Shown here: piece by piece, positions 43,256 through 52,776 of the stretch | Position numbering within the stretch: position 1 is the first letter of the stretch | How the letters are laid out: the number at the start of each line of letters is the position of its first letter | Source of the DNA: Dokdonella_A sp044227025 | Lineage (GTDB): Bacteria > Pseudomonadota > Gammaproteobacteria > Xanthomonadales > Rhodanobacteraceae | NCBI RefSeq assembly: GCF_044227025.1 | Contig: NZ_JBGAFX010000003.1 | Coordinates: forward strand, 1 to 64,000 | Direction: 5' to 3' | DNA: 64,000 nucleotides | Notes under the pieces: generated by a model | Databases searched by the model: none | What the model was told of the DNA's origin: nothing | What the model saw: the letters and a program-made list of their open reading frames with translations, nothing else | Program-made: the position numbers and the translations under genes

Positions 43256-44989
43256 ATGAATTTTCCCCTGCGCCTTCAAGGCTTGCTTGCGGCGCTTGCG
43301 TTCGCCGTCACGCCGGTGTCCGCTGCCGTGATCACCGTCGGTGAAACCGGCGCCGCTTGCGACGCGACGACACTCGAAGATGCGATCACGCAGGCCGGCC
43401 AGGTCGGTGGGCACGACGAAATCCGCGTGACGCGCGACGTCGTCGGTGGCTCATGGCACGCCAACCTCGTCGTCGACGCCCCGGATTTCGATCTGATCGG
43501 TGGTTTCGAGACCTGCGATGCATCCGAACCGCAGGGCAGGACATCGATCGTCGCGCGTCCCGGCGCCACGGGACCCGTGCTCTCGTTGCGCGACGCCGGC
43601 GACGTCGGCCTGGTTCACCTGGACGTGTCGGGCGGCATCAGCGGCGAGAAGGACAACGGCGCCGGCATCGAGTATGTCGGCGGTGGCCTGCTCGTGCTCG
43701 AAGACGTGTCGGTCACCGGGAACGGCAGCTCGATCGCGAACACCGCGCGCGCGGCCGTCGCGGTCACGGGCACCGGTGGTGCGGCGACCCTGCGCTTCAA
43801 GGATCGCGTATCGGTATCGGACAACGCCGTTTCGGGAATCCATCTGCAAGGCGACGTGCGTTTCGAATCGCTCGGGCACGATGTCGAGATATCGCGCAAC
43901 CAGGGCTACGGCCTGCACGTCGATAGCCCGTCGAGCTTCGACCTCGGCGGCAACGGCAAGATGTTCGCCGGCAATGCCAACGCGGGCATCTTCGTGGTCT
44001 CGGCCTTCACCGCGGACGCGACGCCACGCGTATCGAAACTGTATTCGATCGATGCGACCGATCCGGTCCGCGTGCATGCGAACGGGCGCGGGGCGATCGT
44101 CATGTCCGGCAACGGTGCGGGCCGCAATCCGCATCGGCTATGCACGAAGAATGTTTCCATCACCGGGCATGACGCCGCTGGCGGCCTCGGTGGCGTGGGA
44201 TTGGTGGACATCGACGGCGCCAGCGTCGAGCTGTCGATGAATGCCGGCTGCGATTTTCCGCCCGAAGCGGACATCGAGTGCGATGCGATCGATTGCCGCC
44301 TCTTCGGCGACAACCACCGCGCGGAGAATGGCGCACTGGTCCTCGCGCACAACGCGGCGAAGGTTTCGATCGATCGCGCTGCCTTCCTCGACAACAGTGC
44401 CAGCAGCATCGCCGTGGCAAACGTCGGATCGTCCGCGAGTGCCTCGTCGCTGCGACTGTCGAGTTCGCTCATCGCGCGCAACGTGCTCGGCACGCAGGTG
44501 CTCGGCGCGTACAACGGCGCCGCCGTGCAGGCGATCGGACTGACCGTCGTCGACAACGAGGGCTTGTTCGCGCGCAGCCTGTTCGCGGCCGATGCCGGCT
44601 CGCTCGACGTGCGCGACAGCATCATCGACCAGCCACAACCGCTACTGGCGGTGGACGGCGATCCGGCGACGGCGAGACTTACCCGCCTGCTCGCGCGCAA
44701 CGCGGACGGCATGCACGATGGCGACACGGTGATGCTGGGCCAGCCGATCTATGCGCAGGGCTCTTATCGCCAGGCGCCGGACTCTCCCGGCATCGATCGC
44801 GCTCCGGGGCTCGGTGGCCACGACGCCGGCGATGGCGTGCGCGACCTGGATACCATCGAGATTCCCGACGCGGACGGTCCACGCGATCTGGGCGCCTACG
44901 AATTGCAGGTCCGTTCGCTCGACTACGTGTTCGCGGATGACTTCGAGGAGCACGCGCTTGCGGCGCGGAGCGCCGACGTCTCGAAATGA
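43256..44989 (+). CDS. Exported beta-helix protein with DFE motif and tail extension
   Basis: 577 residues. Signal peptide LRLQGLLAALAFAVTPVSAA; N-cap ITVGETGAAC and IGGFETC. It has HRLCTKNVSITG, CDFPPEADIEC and then DSIIDQPQ, LLARNADG, DSPGIDRAPGLGGHD and GPRDLGAYE. The tail motif is YVFADDFE, followed by 14 further residues, unlike the other members where it is almost terminal. AAGGAA before the ATG is a good ribosome-binding site. Confidence 0.78.
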   Translation: MNFPLRLQGLLAALAFAVTPVSAAVITVGETGAACDATTLEDAITQAGQVGGHDEIRVTRDVVGGSWHANLVVDAPDFDLIGGFETCDASEPQGRTSIVARPGATGPVLSLRDAGDVGLVHLDVSGGISGEKDNGAGIEYVGGGLLVLEDVSVTGNGSSIANTARAAVAVTGTGGAATLRFKDRVSVSDNAVSGIHLQGDVRFESLGHDVEISRNQGYGLHVDSPSSFDLGGNGKMFAGNANAGIFVVSAFTADATPRVSKLYSIDATDPVRVHANGRGAIVMSGNGAGRNPHRLCTKNVSITGHDAAGGLGGVGLVDIDGASVELSMNAGCDFPPEADIECDAIDCRLFGDNHRAENGALVLAHNAAKVSIDRAAFLDNSASSIAVANVGSSASASSLRLSSSLIARNVLGTQVLGAYNGAAVQAIGLTVVDNEGLFARSLFAADAGSLDVRDSIIDQPQPLLAVDGDPATARLTRLLARNADGMHDGDTVMLGQPIYAQGSYRQAPDSPGIDRAPGLGGHDAGDGVRDLDTIEIPDADGPRDLGAYELQVRSLDYVFADDFEEHALAARSADVSK

Positions 44990-45140
44990 CGCTTTTTTTC
45001 ACGCGGCCTGCGGCGGATACCCGGAGCGGGCACACCAATGCGGCATCGCCCGATTCCGTCCCGTTGGACTCGCACTTGCATGAGAGCCCCATTTTCCGCG
45101 GACAGTTTCGAGCGCAGTACTCCTCCTTGCAGGATTGGAC

Positions 45141-45510
45141 ATGTACAGCCACGTCACCGTCGGGACCAATGACCTCGACACCGCCTCCGCGTTCTACGAC
45201 GCAGTGCTCGCCCCGCTTGGCCTGCGCAGGCGCACCGTGACTGCGGATGGAGGGCCGCCCGCGGCATGCTGGATCGCGGAAGGTTCGACGCTGCCGCGCT
45301 TCTATGTCTACGTTCCGTGGAACGGTGAGCGTGCGAACGCCGGCAATGGCTGCATGGTCGCGTTCACGGCGCCATCGCCCGAAGCGGTACACGCCTCGCA
45401 CTACGCGGGCCTTCTCGCCGGAGGCACGGACGAAGGGCTGCCGGGACCGCGTCCGCACTACGGCGATGGCTACTACGGGGGCTATCTGCGCGACCCCGAC
45501 GCCGATCGCG
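45141..45510 (+). pseudogene. VOC (glyoxalase-like) protein, truncated at its 3' end
   Basis: The frame begins MYSHVTVGTNDLDTASAFYD with AGGA upstream and follows the VOC family through GNGCMVAFTAP, GPRPHYGDGYYGGYLRDPD. At the point where family members end with a short GNK...CH strand, it switches to unrelated sequence and runs on to 46199 in a frame that is antisense-like noise over the LysE gene. The last metal-binding/terminal strand is missing. A deletion joining this gene to the LysE gene explains it. Confidence 0.65.
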
Positions 45511-46128
45511 GACATCGCGCTCGCGCTGTCCGCCTATGCACTTGGCGTCGCCAGTCCGGGGCCGAGCAATCTCGCCGTGATGGCGATGGCCATGCAGCGA
45601 GGCCGGCGTGCGGGCATGATTTTCGCGCTCGGCGTCGTGGCAGGCTCCGCAATCTGGGGTTTGCTCGTGGCGCTCGGGCTGACGTCAATCCTGCTTCGCT
45701 ACGAACCGGTTGCGGTCGCAATCCGCGTGCTCGGCGGCATGTACCTGCTGTGGCTCGCGGCGCGATCGGCACGGGCGGCGACGATTCCGGCCACGCCCAT
45801 CGCAGGGCCGGGCGCCGATGCGCGTGCGTCCGATACCGGCCTGTTCCTGCGTGGCGCTGCGATGCACCTGACCAACCCGAAGGCGATCCTCGTGTGGCTG
45901 TCGATCGTCGCGCTGGCGCCGCCGCCAGATGCGCCGCGCGGCGTCGCCTGGATCGTCGTGCTCGGCTGCATTCCGATCGGCATCGCGACATTCTGCGGGT
46001 ACGCGCTGGCCTTCTCGACCGCGCGTGCCCGACGCATCCACGAGCGCATGCACCGACCGTTCGCCGGAGTGCTCGCCCTCGTGTTCGGCTATGCAGGGAT
46101 TCGCATGCTGGCCTCGCGTTTCGGCTAA
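45466..46128 (+). CDS. LysE/RhtB-family amino-acid exporter, 5' end replaced
   Basis: 220 residues from the in-frame ATG 45466. LALSAYALGVASPGPSNLAV followed by MAMAMQRGRRAGMIFALGVV is the LysE/RhtB N-terminal helix, and five to six membrane segments follow (WGLLVALGLTSILL, LTNPKAILVWLSIVAL, IVVLGCIPIGIATFCGYALA). The native start is missing: the first ~13 residues derive from the VOC gene in another frame. Whether it is still translated is uncertain. The family exports amino acids or homoserine lactone. Confidence 0.65.
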   Translation: MATTGAICATPTPIADIALALSAYALGVASPGPSNLAVMAMAMQRGRRAGMIFALGVVAGSAIWGLLVALGLTSILLRYEPVAVAIRVLGGMYLLWLAARSARAATIPATPIAGPGADARASDTGLFLRGAAMHLTNPKAILVWLSIVALAPPPDAPRGVAWIVVLGCIPIGIATFCGYALAFSTARARRIHERMHRPFAGVLALVFGYAGIRMLASRFG

Positions 46129-46216
46129 CGATCCAATTCCAGCCAGCGCCGTCGCTGGATTACGCGAAACGTCGTTTCTGGCGTTGCAGGGAACGATGAA
46201 TTCGCGGAGGAATTGC

Positions 46217-47083
46217 ATGAACAAGCAGGCATCGATCACGTGTGGTGACGGCACGCGCATCACGGGGCAGTGGCATCGCGCCCGAACGACGCCAAAGGCC
46301 ACCGTCGTCGTCGCTCCGGGCGCGGCGGCCGAGGCGCGCTTCTACGTGCCGTTCTGCGAGCACCTGGCAGAAACCGGCCACGACGCGCTGGTGTTCGACT
46401 TCCGCACCGTCGGTGAATCGGGCACCGATCGCCGCCGCCGTCGCGAATGCGGATTCTCGACCTGGATCGAGCAGGACTATCCGGCCGTCATTGCGCACGC
46501 GCACGATCATGCGCGTCACGGCCCGATGATCGTCATCGGCCACAGCGCCGGCGGCTGGATGGCCGGCGTGCAGCCGGCGGCCGATCGCATCGATGCGCTG
46601 ATCGGCGTCGCCGCACTGTCCGGGCACTGGCGGCACATGGCGCGGCCGCACCGCTACGCGCACTGGCTCGCGTGGCACGCGCTGGTTCCCGCGTCGTGCC
46701 GCATGCTCGGCATGTGGCCCGGCTTCATCGGTTTTCGTCGCAACATGGGGCCGCGTTTCGGACTGGAGTTCTCGCGCTGGGCGCGACGCCGCGATTTCGT
46801 GTTCTCGGAACCGGCGTTCGATGCGAACGCGTGGCGATTCCGCGGCCACCTGCACCTGTTCCAGATTTCCGACGATCCGTGGGGCACGCAGGCTGCGGTC
46901 GCGGACTTCGGCGCGCGGTTCCCGAACGCGTCGGGCTGCGTGGTCGAGACGATCCGCAACGACGCCGAAAGCCCCGAGCCGATCGGGCATTTCGGCGTGT
47001 TCCGCAAGTCGAGGGCGCACACGCTGTGGCCGCGGCTGGTCGATGCGATCGCCGCATGCCGGGATGCGGTTCGCGAGCACTGA
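46217..47083 (+). CDS. Alpha/beta hydrolase (serine hydrolase-like)
   Basis: 288 residues, cytoplasmic. ATVVVAPGAAAEARFYVPFC, LVFDFRTVGESG and the nucleophile elbow VIGHSAGGWMAG (GHSAG) fix the fold; a late GHFGVF segment can provide the catalytic His. GGAGGAATT lies directly before ATG 46217. Substrate is unknown; the family includes esterases and lipases. Confidence 0.83.
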   Translation: MNKQASITCGDGTRITGQWHRARTTPKATVVVAPGAAAEARFYVPFCEHLAETGHDALVFDFRTVGESGTDRRRRRECGFSTWIEQDYPAVIAHAHDHARHGPMIVIGHSAGGWMAGVQPAADRIDALIGVAALSGHWRHMARPHRYAHWLAWHALVPASCRMLGMWPGFIGFRRNMGPRFGLEFSRWARRRDFVFSEPAFDANAWRFRGHLHLFQISDDPWGTQAAVADFGARFPNASGCVVETIRNDAESPEPIGHFGVFRKSRAHTLWPRLVDAIAACRDAVREH

Positions 47084-47105
47084 GAGCCGGCGATTGCGAC
47101 TCGAT

Positions 47106-47127
47106 CGACGCGCGACATCGCGCGTCG
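47106..47127. repeat. 22-bp palindrome between hydrolase and beta-helix genes
   Basis: CGACGCGCGA, CA, TCGCGCGTCG: perfect 10-bp arms, 22 bases after the hydrolase stop and 53 bases before the next start. It could act as a weak terminator or an operator; no T-run follows. Confidence 0.4.
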
Positions 47128-47180
47128 CTGCGGCGTCGGATTCGCCGTTTCTACGGGAAAGTTCCCAGGAGATTTCCCAG

Positions 47181-48941
47181 ATGACACGCTCCACTCCGCT
47201 CACCGCCGTCGGCGCGGCCGCCTTCGTCCTGTTCTCGGCGCTGTGTGGTACGAACGCATCGGCGATGATCATCACTGTCGGTCAGGCCGGGATCCCGGGC
47301 AACTGCAGCAAGCCCACGCTGTCGGAAGCGTTGCAGCAGGCGCGCTCCAATCCGGGTCCCGACCAGATATGGGTCACGAACGACGTGCAGCCGGGCACCT
47401 ACGACGACCAGCATCTGTCGATCGACAACCTCGACGTCGACATCATCGGCGGCTTCGACAACTGCTGGTCACCGTCGCCGACGGGTCGTACGCGGATTGC
47501 CGGCGACGCCGCATCGGCGCCGGTTCTGAAGATCCGCGGCAGTGGTGTCGTCAACCTCAAGTACCTGGACATCATCAACGGCCGCTCGGGCAGCACGCCG
47601 GGTAGTGCGCGTCGCGGGGGCGGCATCGACTACAGTGGTCACGGCAGCCTGGTGCTCGAGGACGTGGGCATCCGGCACAACGTCAACGGGCAATACATCG
47701 ACGGCGCCGGCGGCCTTTCCTTCGAGGGGACGGGCGGCACCGCGTATCTCCAGCTGCTCGACAACGTTAGCATCGAGGGCAACTACGGCAGCGGCATGAC
47801 CGTATTCGGCAATGCCGTGCTCACGATGGATGGCGCCAACAACACGCTCAAGCAGAACAACGGGCCGGGGTTGCGCCTCGAATCCCCGGCGGTCGCCGAC
47901 ATCGGCGCATCCGGCAATGTTTTTGACGCGAACGAGACCTACGGACTCGAGCTCGTCCACAACGCCGATACCACCGGCACGATTGAATCGCACCTGTATG
48001 CGGCGAGCAATCAGACTGGCTTGGGGTTTCGGGGCAACAAACGCGGCGCGATACACATGAATGCGCCTGCACACAGCGCGAGTTCGTATTTCCTGTGCCT
48101 GAAGGGCGTGTATTTCCAGGAGCATGCGCTCGCGGATTCCCATCCCATCGGCGGTGCTCCGGATGCCGCGTACGGCAGCCTGGTCCGCGTCGTCGGCCCG
48201 CTGGCGCACCTCCAGATGGCGACGAACTGCGCGTATCCGCCGGCGGCGGCTACGCGTTTCGAAGTGATATCCATCAACAACAATGTCATGGCGGACGGCA
48301 AGCCGCTGTTCGCGGTCAGCGGCGGTGCCGTCGCCATCGTGGATCGCGCATTCATCGGATCCAATACCGCCAATGCAGTCTTCTCCACCAACCTCGGGCA
48401 ACCGGCGAGCGACGCGGGCCTGCACGTCTACAACACGATCGTGGTCAGCAATACCTTGCGCGACGATGTGATTGAATCCCTGCGTGGCGCCCACGTATCG
48501 GCCATCAATCTCACCGTTGCGGACAATGACGGCTCGTTCGGCCAGGCGCTGCTGGCAGTCGACGCGGCCGAGCTCGGCGTAGCTGACAGCATCATCGACC
48601 AATCGCAGCCCTTGCTGCATGTCGAAGGGTCGCGCGTCGGCGTCAGCGTGCAGCGCGTCCTCGCGCCGAATCGGATCGGAACGACGGCCGGCGACGTCAT
48701 CATCGAGGATCGCCCATGGTTCGGCGGCGGCTACGAACTGCTCCCGTGGTCGCCCGGCGTGGACGTCGCATCGGATACTCCCGGAGGCGCCGTGGATTTC
48801 TACGGACGGCCGCGCAACGTCGACACGTTTGGCATTCCCAATATCTTCGGCTCGCGCGACCTCGGCGCCGTCGAACTGCAGCTCGTCGACTACGACTCGA
48901 TCTTCGCGACCGGTTTCGACGGCGGTGCCGGGTTCGAGTAG
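47181..48941 (+). CDS. Exported beta-helix protein, choice-of-anchor Q type, GFD tail
   Basis: 586 residues. Signal peptide AVGAAAFVLFSALCGTNASA; N-cap ITVGQAGIPGNC and IGGFDNCWSPSPTG, closest to the gene at 32077. Body repeats include GGGIDYSGHGSLVLEDVG. It has YFLCLKGVYF, then ADSIIDQSQ, VLAPNRIG, PWSPGVDVAS and SRDLGAVE, and ends YDSIFATGFDGGAGFE, so the motif is followed by seven residues that end in a second GFE-like string. It is the last member of the array. Confidence 0.78.
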   Translation: MTRSTPLTAVGAAAFVLFSALCGTNASAMIITVGQAGIPGNCSKPTLSEALQQARSNPGPDQIWVTNDVQPGTYDDQHLSIDNLDVDIIGGFDNCWSPSPTGRTRIAGDAASAPVLKIRGSGVVNLKYLDIINGRSGSTPGSARRGGGIDYSGHGSLVLEDVGIRHNVNGQYIDGAGGLSFEGTGGTAYLQLLDNVSIEGNYGSGMTVFGNAVLTMDGANNTLKQNNGPGLRLESPAVADIGASGNVFDANETYGLELVHNADTTGTIESHLYAASNQTGLGFRGNKRGAIHMNAPAHSASSYFLCLKGVYFQEHALADSHPIGGAPDAAYGSLVRVVGPLAHLQMATNCAYPPAAATRFEVISINNNVMADGKPLFAVSGGAVAIVDRAFIGSNTANAVFSTNLGQPASDAGLHVYNTIVVSNTLRDDVIESLRGAHVSAINLTVADNDGSFGQALLAVDAAELGVADSIIDQSQPLLHVEGSRVGVSVQRVLAPNRIGTTAGDVIIEDRPWFGGGYELLPWSPGVDVASDTPGGAVDFYGRPRNVDTFGIPNIFGSRDLGAVELQLVDYDSIFATGFDGGAGFE

Positions 48942-49102
48942 CTCGAAGCGGATGCACCGCATCGCTGGACCTCTCGCCGCCATCCCGCGTGGCGCTGATG
49001 CGCGGTATTGGACGTTTCCACGGAAGCGAGGCCTCGATGCGGCCGTGCGGGAGCCGCCGCCGTCGAGCGCGCGTCGTTCGTCCAGCGCAACCAGGGGGTT
49101 TC

Positions 49103-51223
49103 ATGACACTGCGACTTCGTATCGTCTTCGTTCTTCTCGCTCTCACCGCCAGCGCGTCTGCGCTGGCCGCGTCGCTGCAGATTCCTGCGGGCCACCCGCG
49201 CCTGTGGTTCGGCAACGCGCAACGGCTGCAGCAGGCGCGGGACTATTTCGCCGCGCATCCGCTCGATCCGGGGAGTGATCCCTACCTTCGCGCCGCGCGT
49301 GGCGTCGTCGCCGGCAATGCCACGGATTGTCCGGCGGCGGCAGCGCACCTCGTCGGACGTCAGATCAATTCGCGCGACGAGTTCCGCTGGGAAGGCGAAA
49401 GCCTGATCTCGATCTTCGACTGGTGTTTCCAGAGCCTCTCGCCGGAGCAGGTGACGAATCTGGTCGAACGATGGAACGGCTACATGGACCGCGAGATCCA
49501 GTTGAGCGAAGACCGCAACCTCGGCGAGGAGGGCGACGAGGCCAACAACTACTGGTGGGGCGGCACCAGCAACTACCTCAGCTGGGGCATCGCCAGCCAT
49601 GGCGTGAACTCGCGCGCGCAGGAATTCATCGACTTCGCGCTCGATACGCGCTTCGGCGAGTGGTTCCCGCGCTGGTGCGGCCACTTCGGCAAGGGCGGCG
49701 TGTTTCCCGAGGGCAGCGCATACGGGGTCGTGAATCTTTCCTATGGCCTCGTGCCGTTCGCGACGGCCAGGGATTTCGGACTCGATCCCTATGCGCAGAC
49801 GCCGTATTTCCGCGAAGCGATCTATGCGTTGCTGTACGGCACCACGCCCGGGCCGACCACGACCACGAGCGGCGCTGCGGGCGCGTACAGCCTGTTTCCG
49901 TTCAACGACGACGAACTCTTCCACGACGGCGCAGTGCTCGGCAACCGCACGTACCTCGGCAACTTCGCGCGCTACTTCAGCACGAGGAATGCAACCGCGA
50001 ACGCCGGCCACGCGTCGGCCTGGTTCGAACGCACGGGCACGCCGTCGGACTGGATGTTCCGCGCACTTGGCAATGCCGGTGCCGGCGCCGACATCGCCGG
50101 CTTGCCACTCGACTACTACGCGCCGGGTGCGCAGGTGCTCGATGCGCGTACTTCGCACGGCGCCGACGCGACGCAGCTCCACCTCCAACTTGGCACGCCG
50201 GGCGGAACAGGGCACCGACATCTGGACGCGGGCAGCTTCCAGCTGTGGCGCAAGGGTCGTTGGTTGACGCGCGAGAGCACGGGATATTCCGATCGCCTCG
50301 TCGCCTACGGACAGCCAAGCGGCAGCACGGTGACCATCGACAGTTCCGAGGAACCTGCACACAACACGCTGCTCGTGCAGCGGCGCACGACGGGAACCTG
50401 GGTCGGCGAACATACGCCGCGCTTCATCCCGCCGGGCGGTAGTTCGAACATGGATGATCCGCTGGACCTGCCGCAGGTGCGCCGGTTGCAGCACGCGGCC
50501 GATTTCGCCTATGTCGCGACGGACTACTCGGGTGCGTATCGGCACCACGTCGACACACGCGTCGATTGGCCGTATGCCGACAAGGTCTGGCGCGAGTTCC
50601 TGTTCGTGCGGCCGTTGCAGGCCGTCGTGGTGCTCGACCGCGTGCGCACCTCGTCGGATTCGCTGCGGCCGTTCTACCGTGGCGGCGGCTGGGTCTGGGA
50701 CGGGCCGCATGTGGCGGCGCAGGACGTCGAGCGCAGCTTCGTCTACCACTTCGAGACGCAGCCGACCATCGCGGCCAATCGCGTGACGGCGCGCGTCGGC
50801 ACGCAGACCAGTGAGCTGACGACACTGTTGCCGCGCAACCCGGCGTACCGCATCGTCAACGAGGGCACGCCGGGCGACGAGCAGGCGGGCCAGTACCGGA
50901 TCGAGCTTGATGATTCGGGCAGCACGGAAAGCTACTTCCTGCACGTCGCGACCGGCTACGACGACGGCGAGCAGCGCGTGGCGACGCAACTGGTCGAGCA
51001 GGGCAACCAGTTGCGTGTGACCATCACGCATCCGCAGCGCGGCTCCGCGACGATCGTGTTCGAGAAGGGCATGGCGTCGCAAGGCGGCAGCATCGCGCTG
51101 GGCAGTGGTGCGCCGATGCCGTTGAACGACTACGTGCAGGGCATCCACGTCGACGACGACGGCCCGCACTGGGACGGCGAGGGTGGCGATTCGATCTTCA
51201 CCAATGGCTTCGAATCGCCTTGA
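49103..51223 (+). CDS. Heparinase II/III-like polysaccharide lyase, GFE tail
   Basis: 706 residues. Signal peptide IVFVLLALTASASALAA. The N-terminal ~350 residues form an alpha-toroid (NYWWGGTSNYLSWGIASHGV, KGGVFPEGSAYGVVNLSYGL); the C-terminal beta-sandwich holds GTGHRHLDAGSFQLWRKGRW, the heparinase II/III signature with a likely catalytic His. The family cleaves uronic-acid polysaccharides such as heparin-like glycans or alginate by beta-elimination. It ends GDSIFTNGFESP, so an enzyme carries the same tail as the beta-helix proteins, consistent with tethering it at the cell surface. Confidence 0.82.
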   Translation: MTLRLRIVFVLLALTASASALAASLQIPAGHPRLWFGNAQRLQQARDYFAAHPLDPGSDPYLRAARGVVAGNATDCPAAAAHLVGRQINSRDEFRWEGESLISIFDWCFQSLSPEQVTNLVERWNGYMDREIQLSEDRNLGEEGDEANNYWWGGTSNYLSWGIASHGVNSRAQEFIDFALDTRFGEWFPRWCGHFGKGGVFPEGSAYGVVNLSYGLVPFATARDFGLDPYAQTPYFREAIYALLYGTTPGPTTTTSGAAGAYSLFPFNDDELFHDGAVLGNRTYLGNFARYFSTRNATANAGHASAWFERTGTPSDWMFRALGNAGAGADIAGLPLDYYAPGAQVLDARTSHGADATQLHLQLGTPGGTGHRHLDAGSFQLWRKGRWLTRESTGYSDRLVAYGQPSGSTVTIDSSEEPAHNTLLVQRRTTGTWVGEHTPRFIPPGGSSNMDDPLDLPQVRRLQHAADFAYVATDYSGAYRHHVDTRVDWPYADKVWREFLFVRPLQAVVVLDRVRTSSDSLRPFYRGGGWVWDGPHVAAQDVERSFVYHFETQPTIAANRVTARVGTQTSELTTLLPRNPAYRIVNEGTPGDEQAGQYRIELDDSGSTESYFLHVATGYDDGEQRVATQLVEQGNQLRVTITHPQRGSATIVFEKGMASQGGSIALGSGAPMPLNDYVQGIHVDDDGPHWDGEGGDSIFTNGFESP

Positions 51224-51266
51224 CCAACAAAGGTGCAGCGCATCGCGGGTACGCGATGCGCTGTGC

Positions 51267-52776
51267 TCATGCCCCGATCCGCGCCGGCATCCTCCCCTGC
51301 ACATCCTTGCCGCCGCAGCGGAAAGGGCCTGGGCGCGACACCAAGATGTCGGCACGTGCGAGTGGCGGATCTCCGTCCCGTGGTTCGACGCCATCGCTGA
51401 AGATCAGGTCCTCGGCATGCGTGCATTCGGGAATCGCCTCGGGCACGAGCGCTTCCACGACGGGATGGACATCTGCCGACAGGAACTCGAGCGGCGCGAC
51501 CTGCGGCTGCCAGGCTGCCTGCGTCTGCTGCCGCGTCGACCATCGTCGAGAAGCCGGAATATTCTTCCTGATCGCAGAGCAACGATTCGTCGGTCTCGGC
51601 ATCGATGCGGTCGACGGACTCGAACACGCGGCCATCGCTTTCGCGTACGCCTCCAAATGCGAACAGCAGGCCGCCGTCCCAGCGCGCGAGTGCGCCGGTC
51701 GGGAAGGCGAGCGTCTGCGTGCCGAAGCGCTGCTGCTTGCGGATACCGAAATCCTCGCCCAGGGTCATCAGGACGGTGCCGCGATGCGAGACCTCGTCGT
51801 TCGCCTGGCCGAGCAGGCGCGCGCCGCCGTTCATAGGCAGCAAGTCGGACACGTTGAAGAACGGGATCAGGGTTCGTTCAGGGCTCGGAACCAGGTCTAC
51901 AGCGACGTGCTGGAGGTAGAAGAAGTTGGGTCCGAAGACCGTTCGCCGTCCCGCGATCGTCCAGCCGTCGGCAGCGGGCCACAGGCGCAACGCGGAGGCG
52001 CGGATCGGCGCGTTGATCGCATGTCCCGACAGATGCGCGGCCGTCAACGTGCCCGCCTCCGACAAGCCGACGAGGCCGTCCGCTGGCAGCGTGCGCGCGG
52101 GCCCTCTCGGCACTTCCAGCAGCACCACGCGATCGGTCCCGGAAAAGCCGATGTCGACGCCGCGTTCGTCGTCGTCAAGCGCTCCGATCGCGTGCGCGCC
52201 GGAAATCGAACCGGTTTGCTCGTCCAGTTCCGCCACGAACGCGTCGCCGGCCGCGGCGGTTCCATTGATCATCGGTTGCACCGTGCCGACGATGCCGATG
52301 CGGCTGTCGTGCCTGCGCGGCATCGCGTGCGGAATCGACGCGTTTTGCGCGCCGAACGAGCGTGCCCATGTGATGCCCAGTCCGGCGTCGACGCGGATCG
52401 CGAACACGCGTCGCGGCGCCTCGAAATCTGCCGTATCGTAGTCGACGCCGATGACGATAGCCGCGCCGCCGCCGATCGCCAGCACCGATCCTGGTGACCA
52501 GGAACGCCCCTCGCCCGGGTCGAGTCCCACGGCGGCGACGAATCTACCCCCATGGGTCCGCAAGCTCAGGTAAGGCGTCTCGCGGTTGTCGGGCAGCAGG
52601 CGCGAGCCGAGTACGAGCCAATGCCCGTCGCCGCGATCGACGGCCGCGGCGACGCGAAGTTCCACATCCGACGCGCCATAGGCTGCGCCATCACGGAACC
52701 GGCCGGACTCCGCGTGCAGCGTCGATCCCGCGAGCAGCGCGATGGCGCAGATGACCCCTTTCGTGATCCGCTTCAT
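51267..52776 (-). pseudogene. Exported propeller-like protein with a frameshift near its end
   Basis: The frame starts with a signal peptide (GVICAIALLAGSTLHA) and runs as a beta-rich, propeller-like protein to about ESLLCDQEEYSGFSTMVDAA near 51515, then becomes Arg/Ser-rich noise. In the next frame, PLEFLSADVHPVVEALVPEA and DLIFSDGVEPRDG continue sensibly to a stop at 51267 and include a tail-like motif (IFSDGVE). A one-base indel or a sequencing error in the 51500-51530 region would explain both halves. It overlaps the next gene by 4 bases (ATGA), so they are co-translated. Confidence 0.6.

Noticed and set aside
44961..44999. Hairpin CGGCGC-GGA-GCGCCG followed by a T-run as a terminator of the beta-helix gene
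   Set aside because: The stem lies inside the coding region and the T-run is 17 bases away, so it does not fit an intrinsic terminator.
45141..46199. A single 353-residue VOC protein
   Set aside because: Only the first ~120 residues fit the VOC family; the remainder is an off-frame reading of a LysE exporter.
30203..48941. Pectate lyase enzymes
   Set aside because: The beta-helix proteins have no visible Ca-binding Asp or catalytic Arg pattern of pectate or pectin lyases; the fold alone does not support a lyase call.
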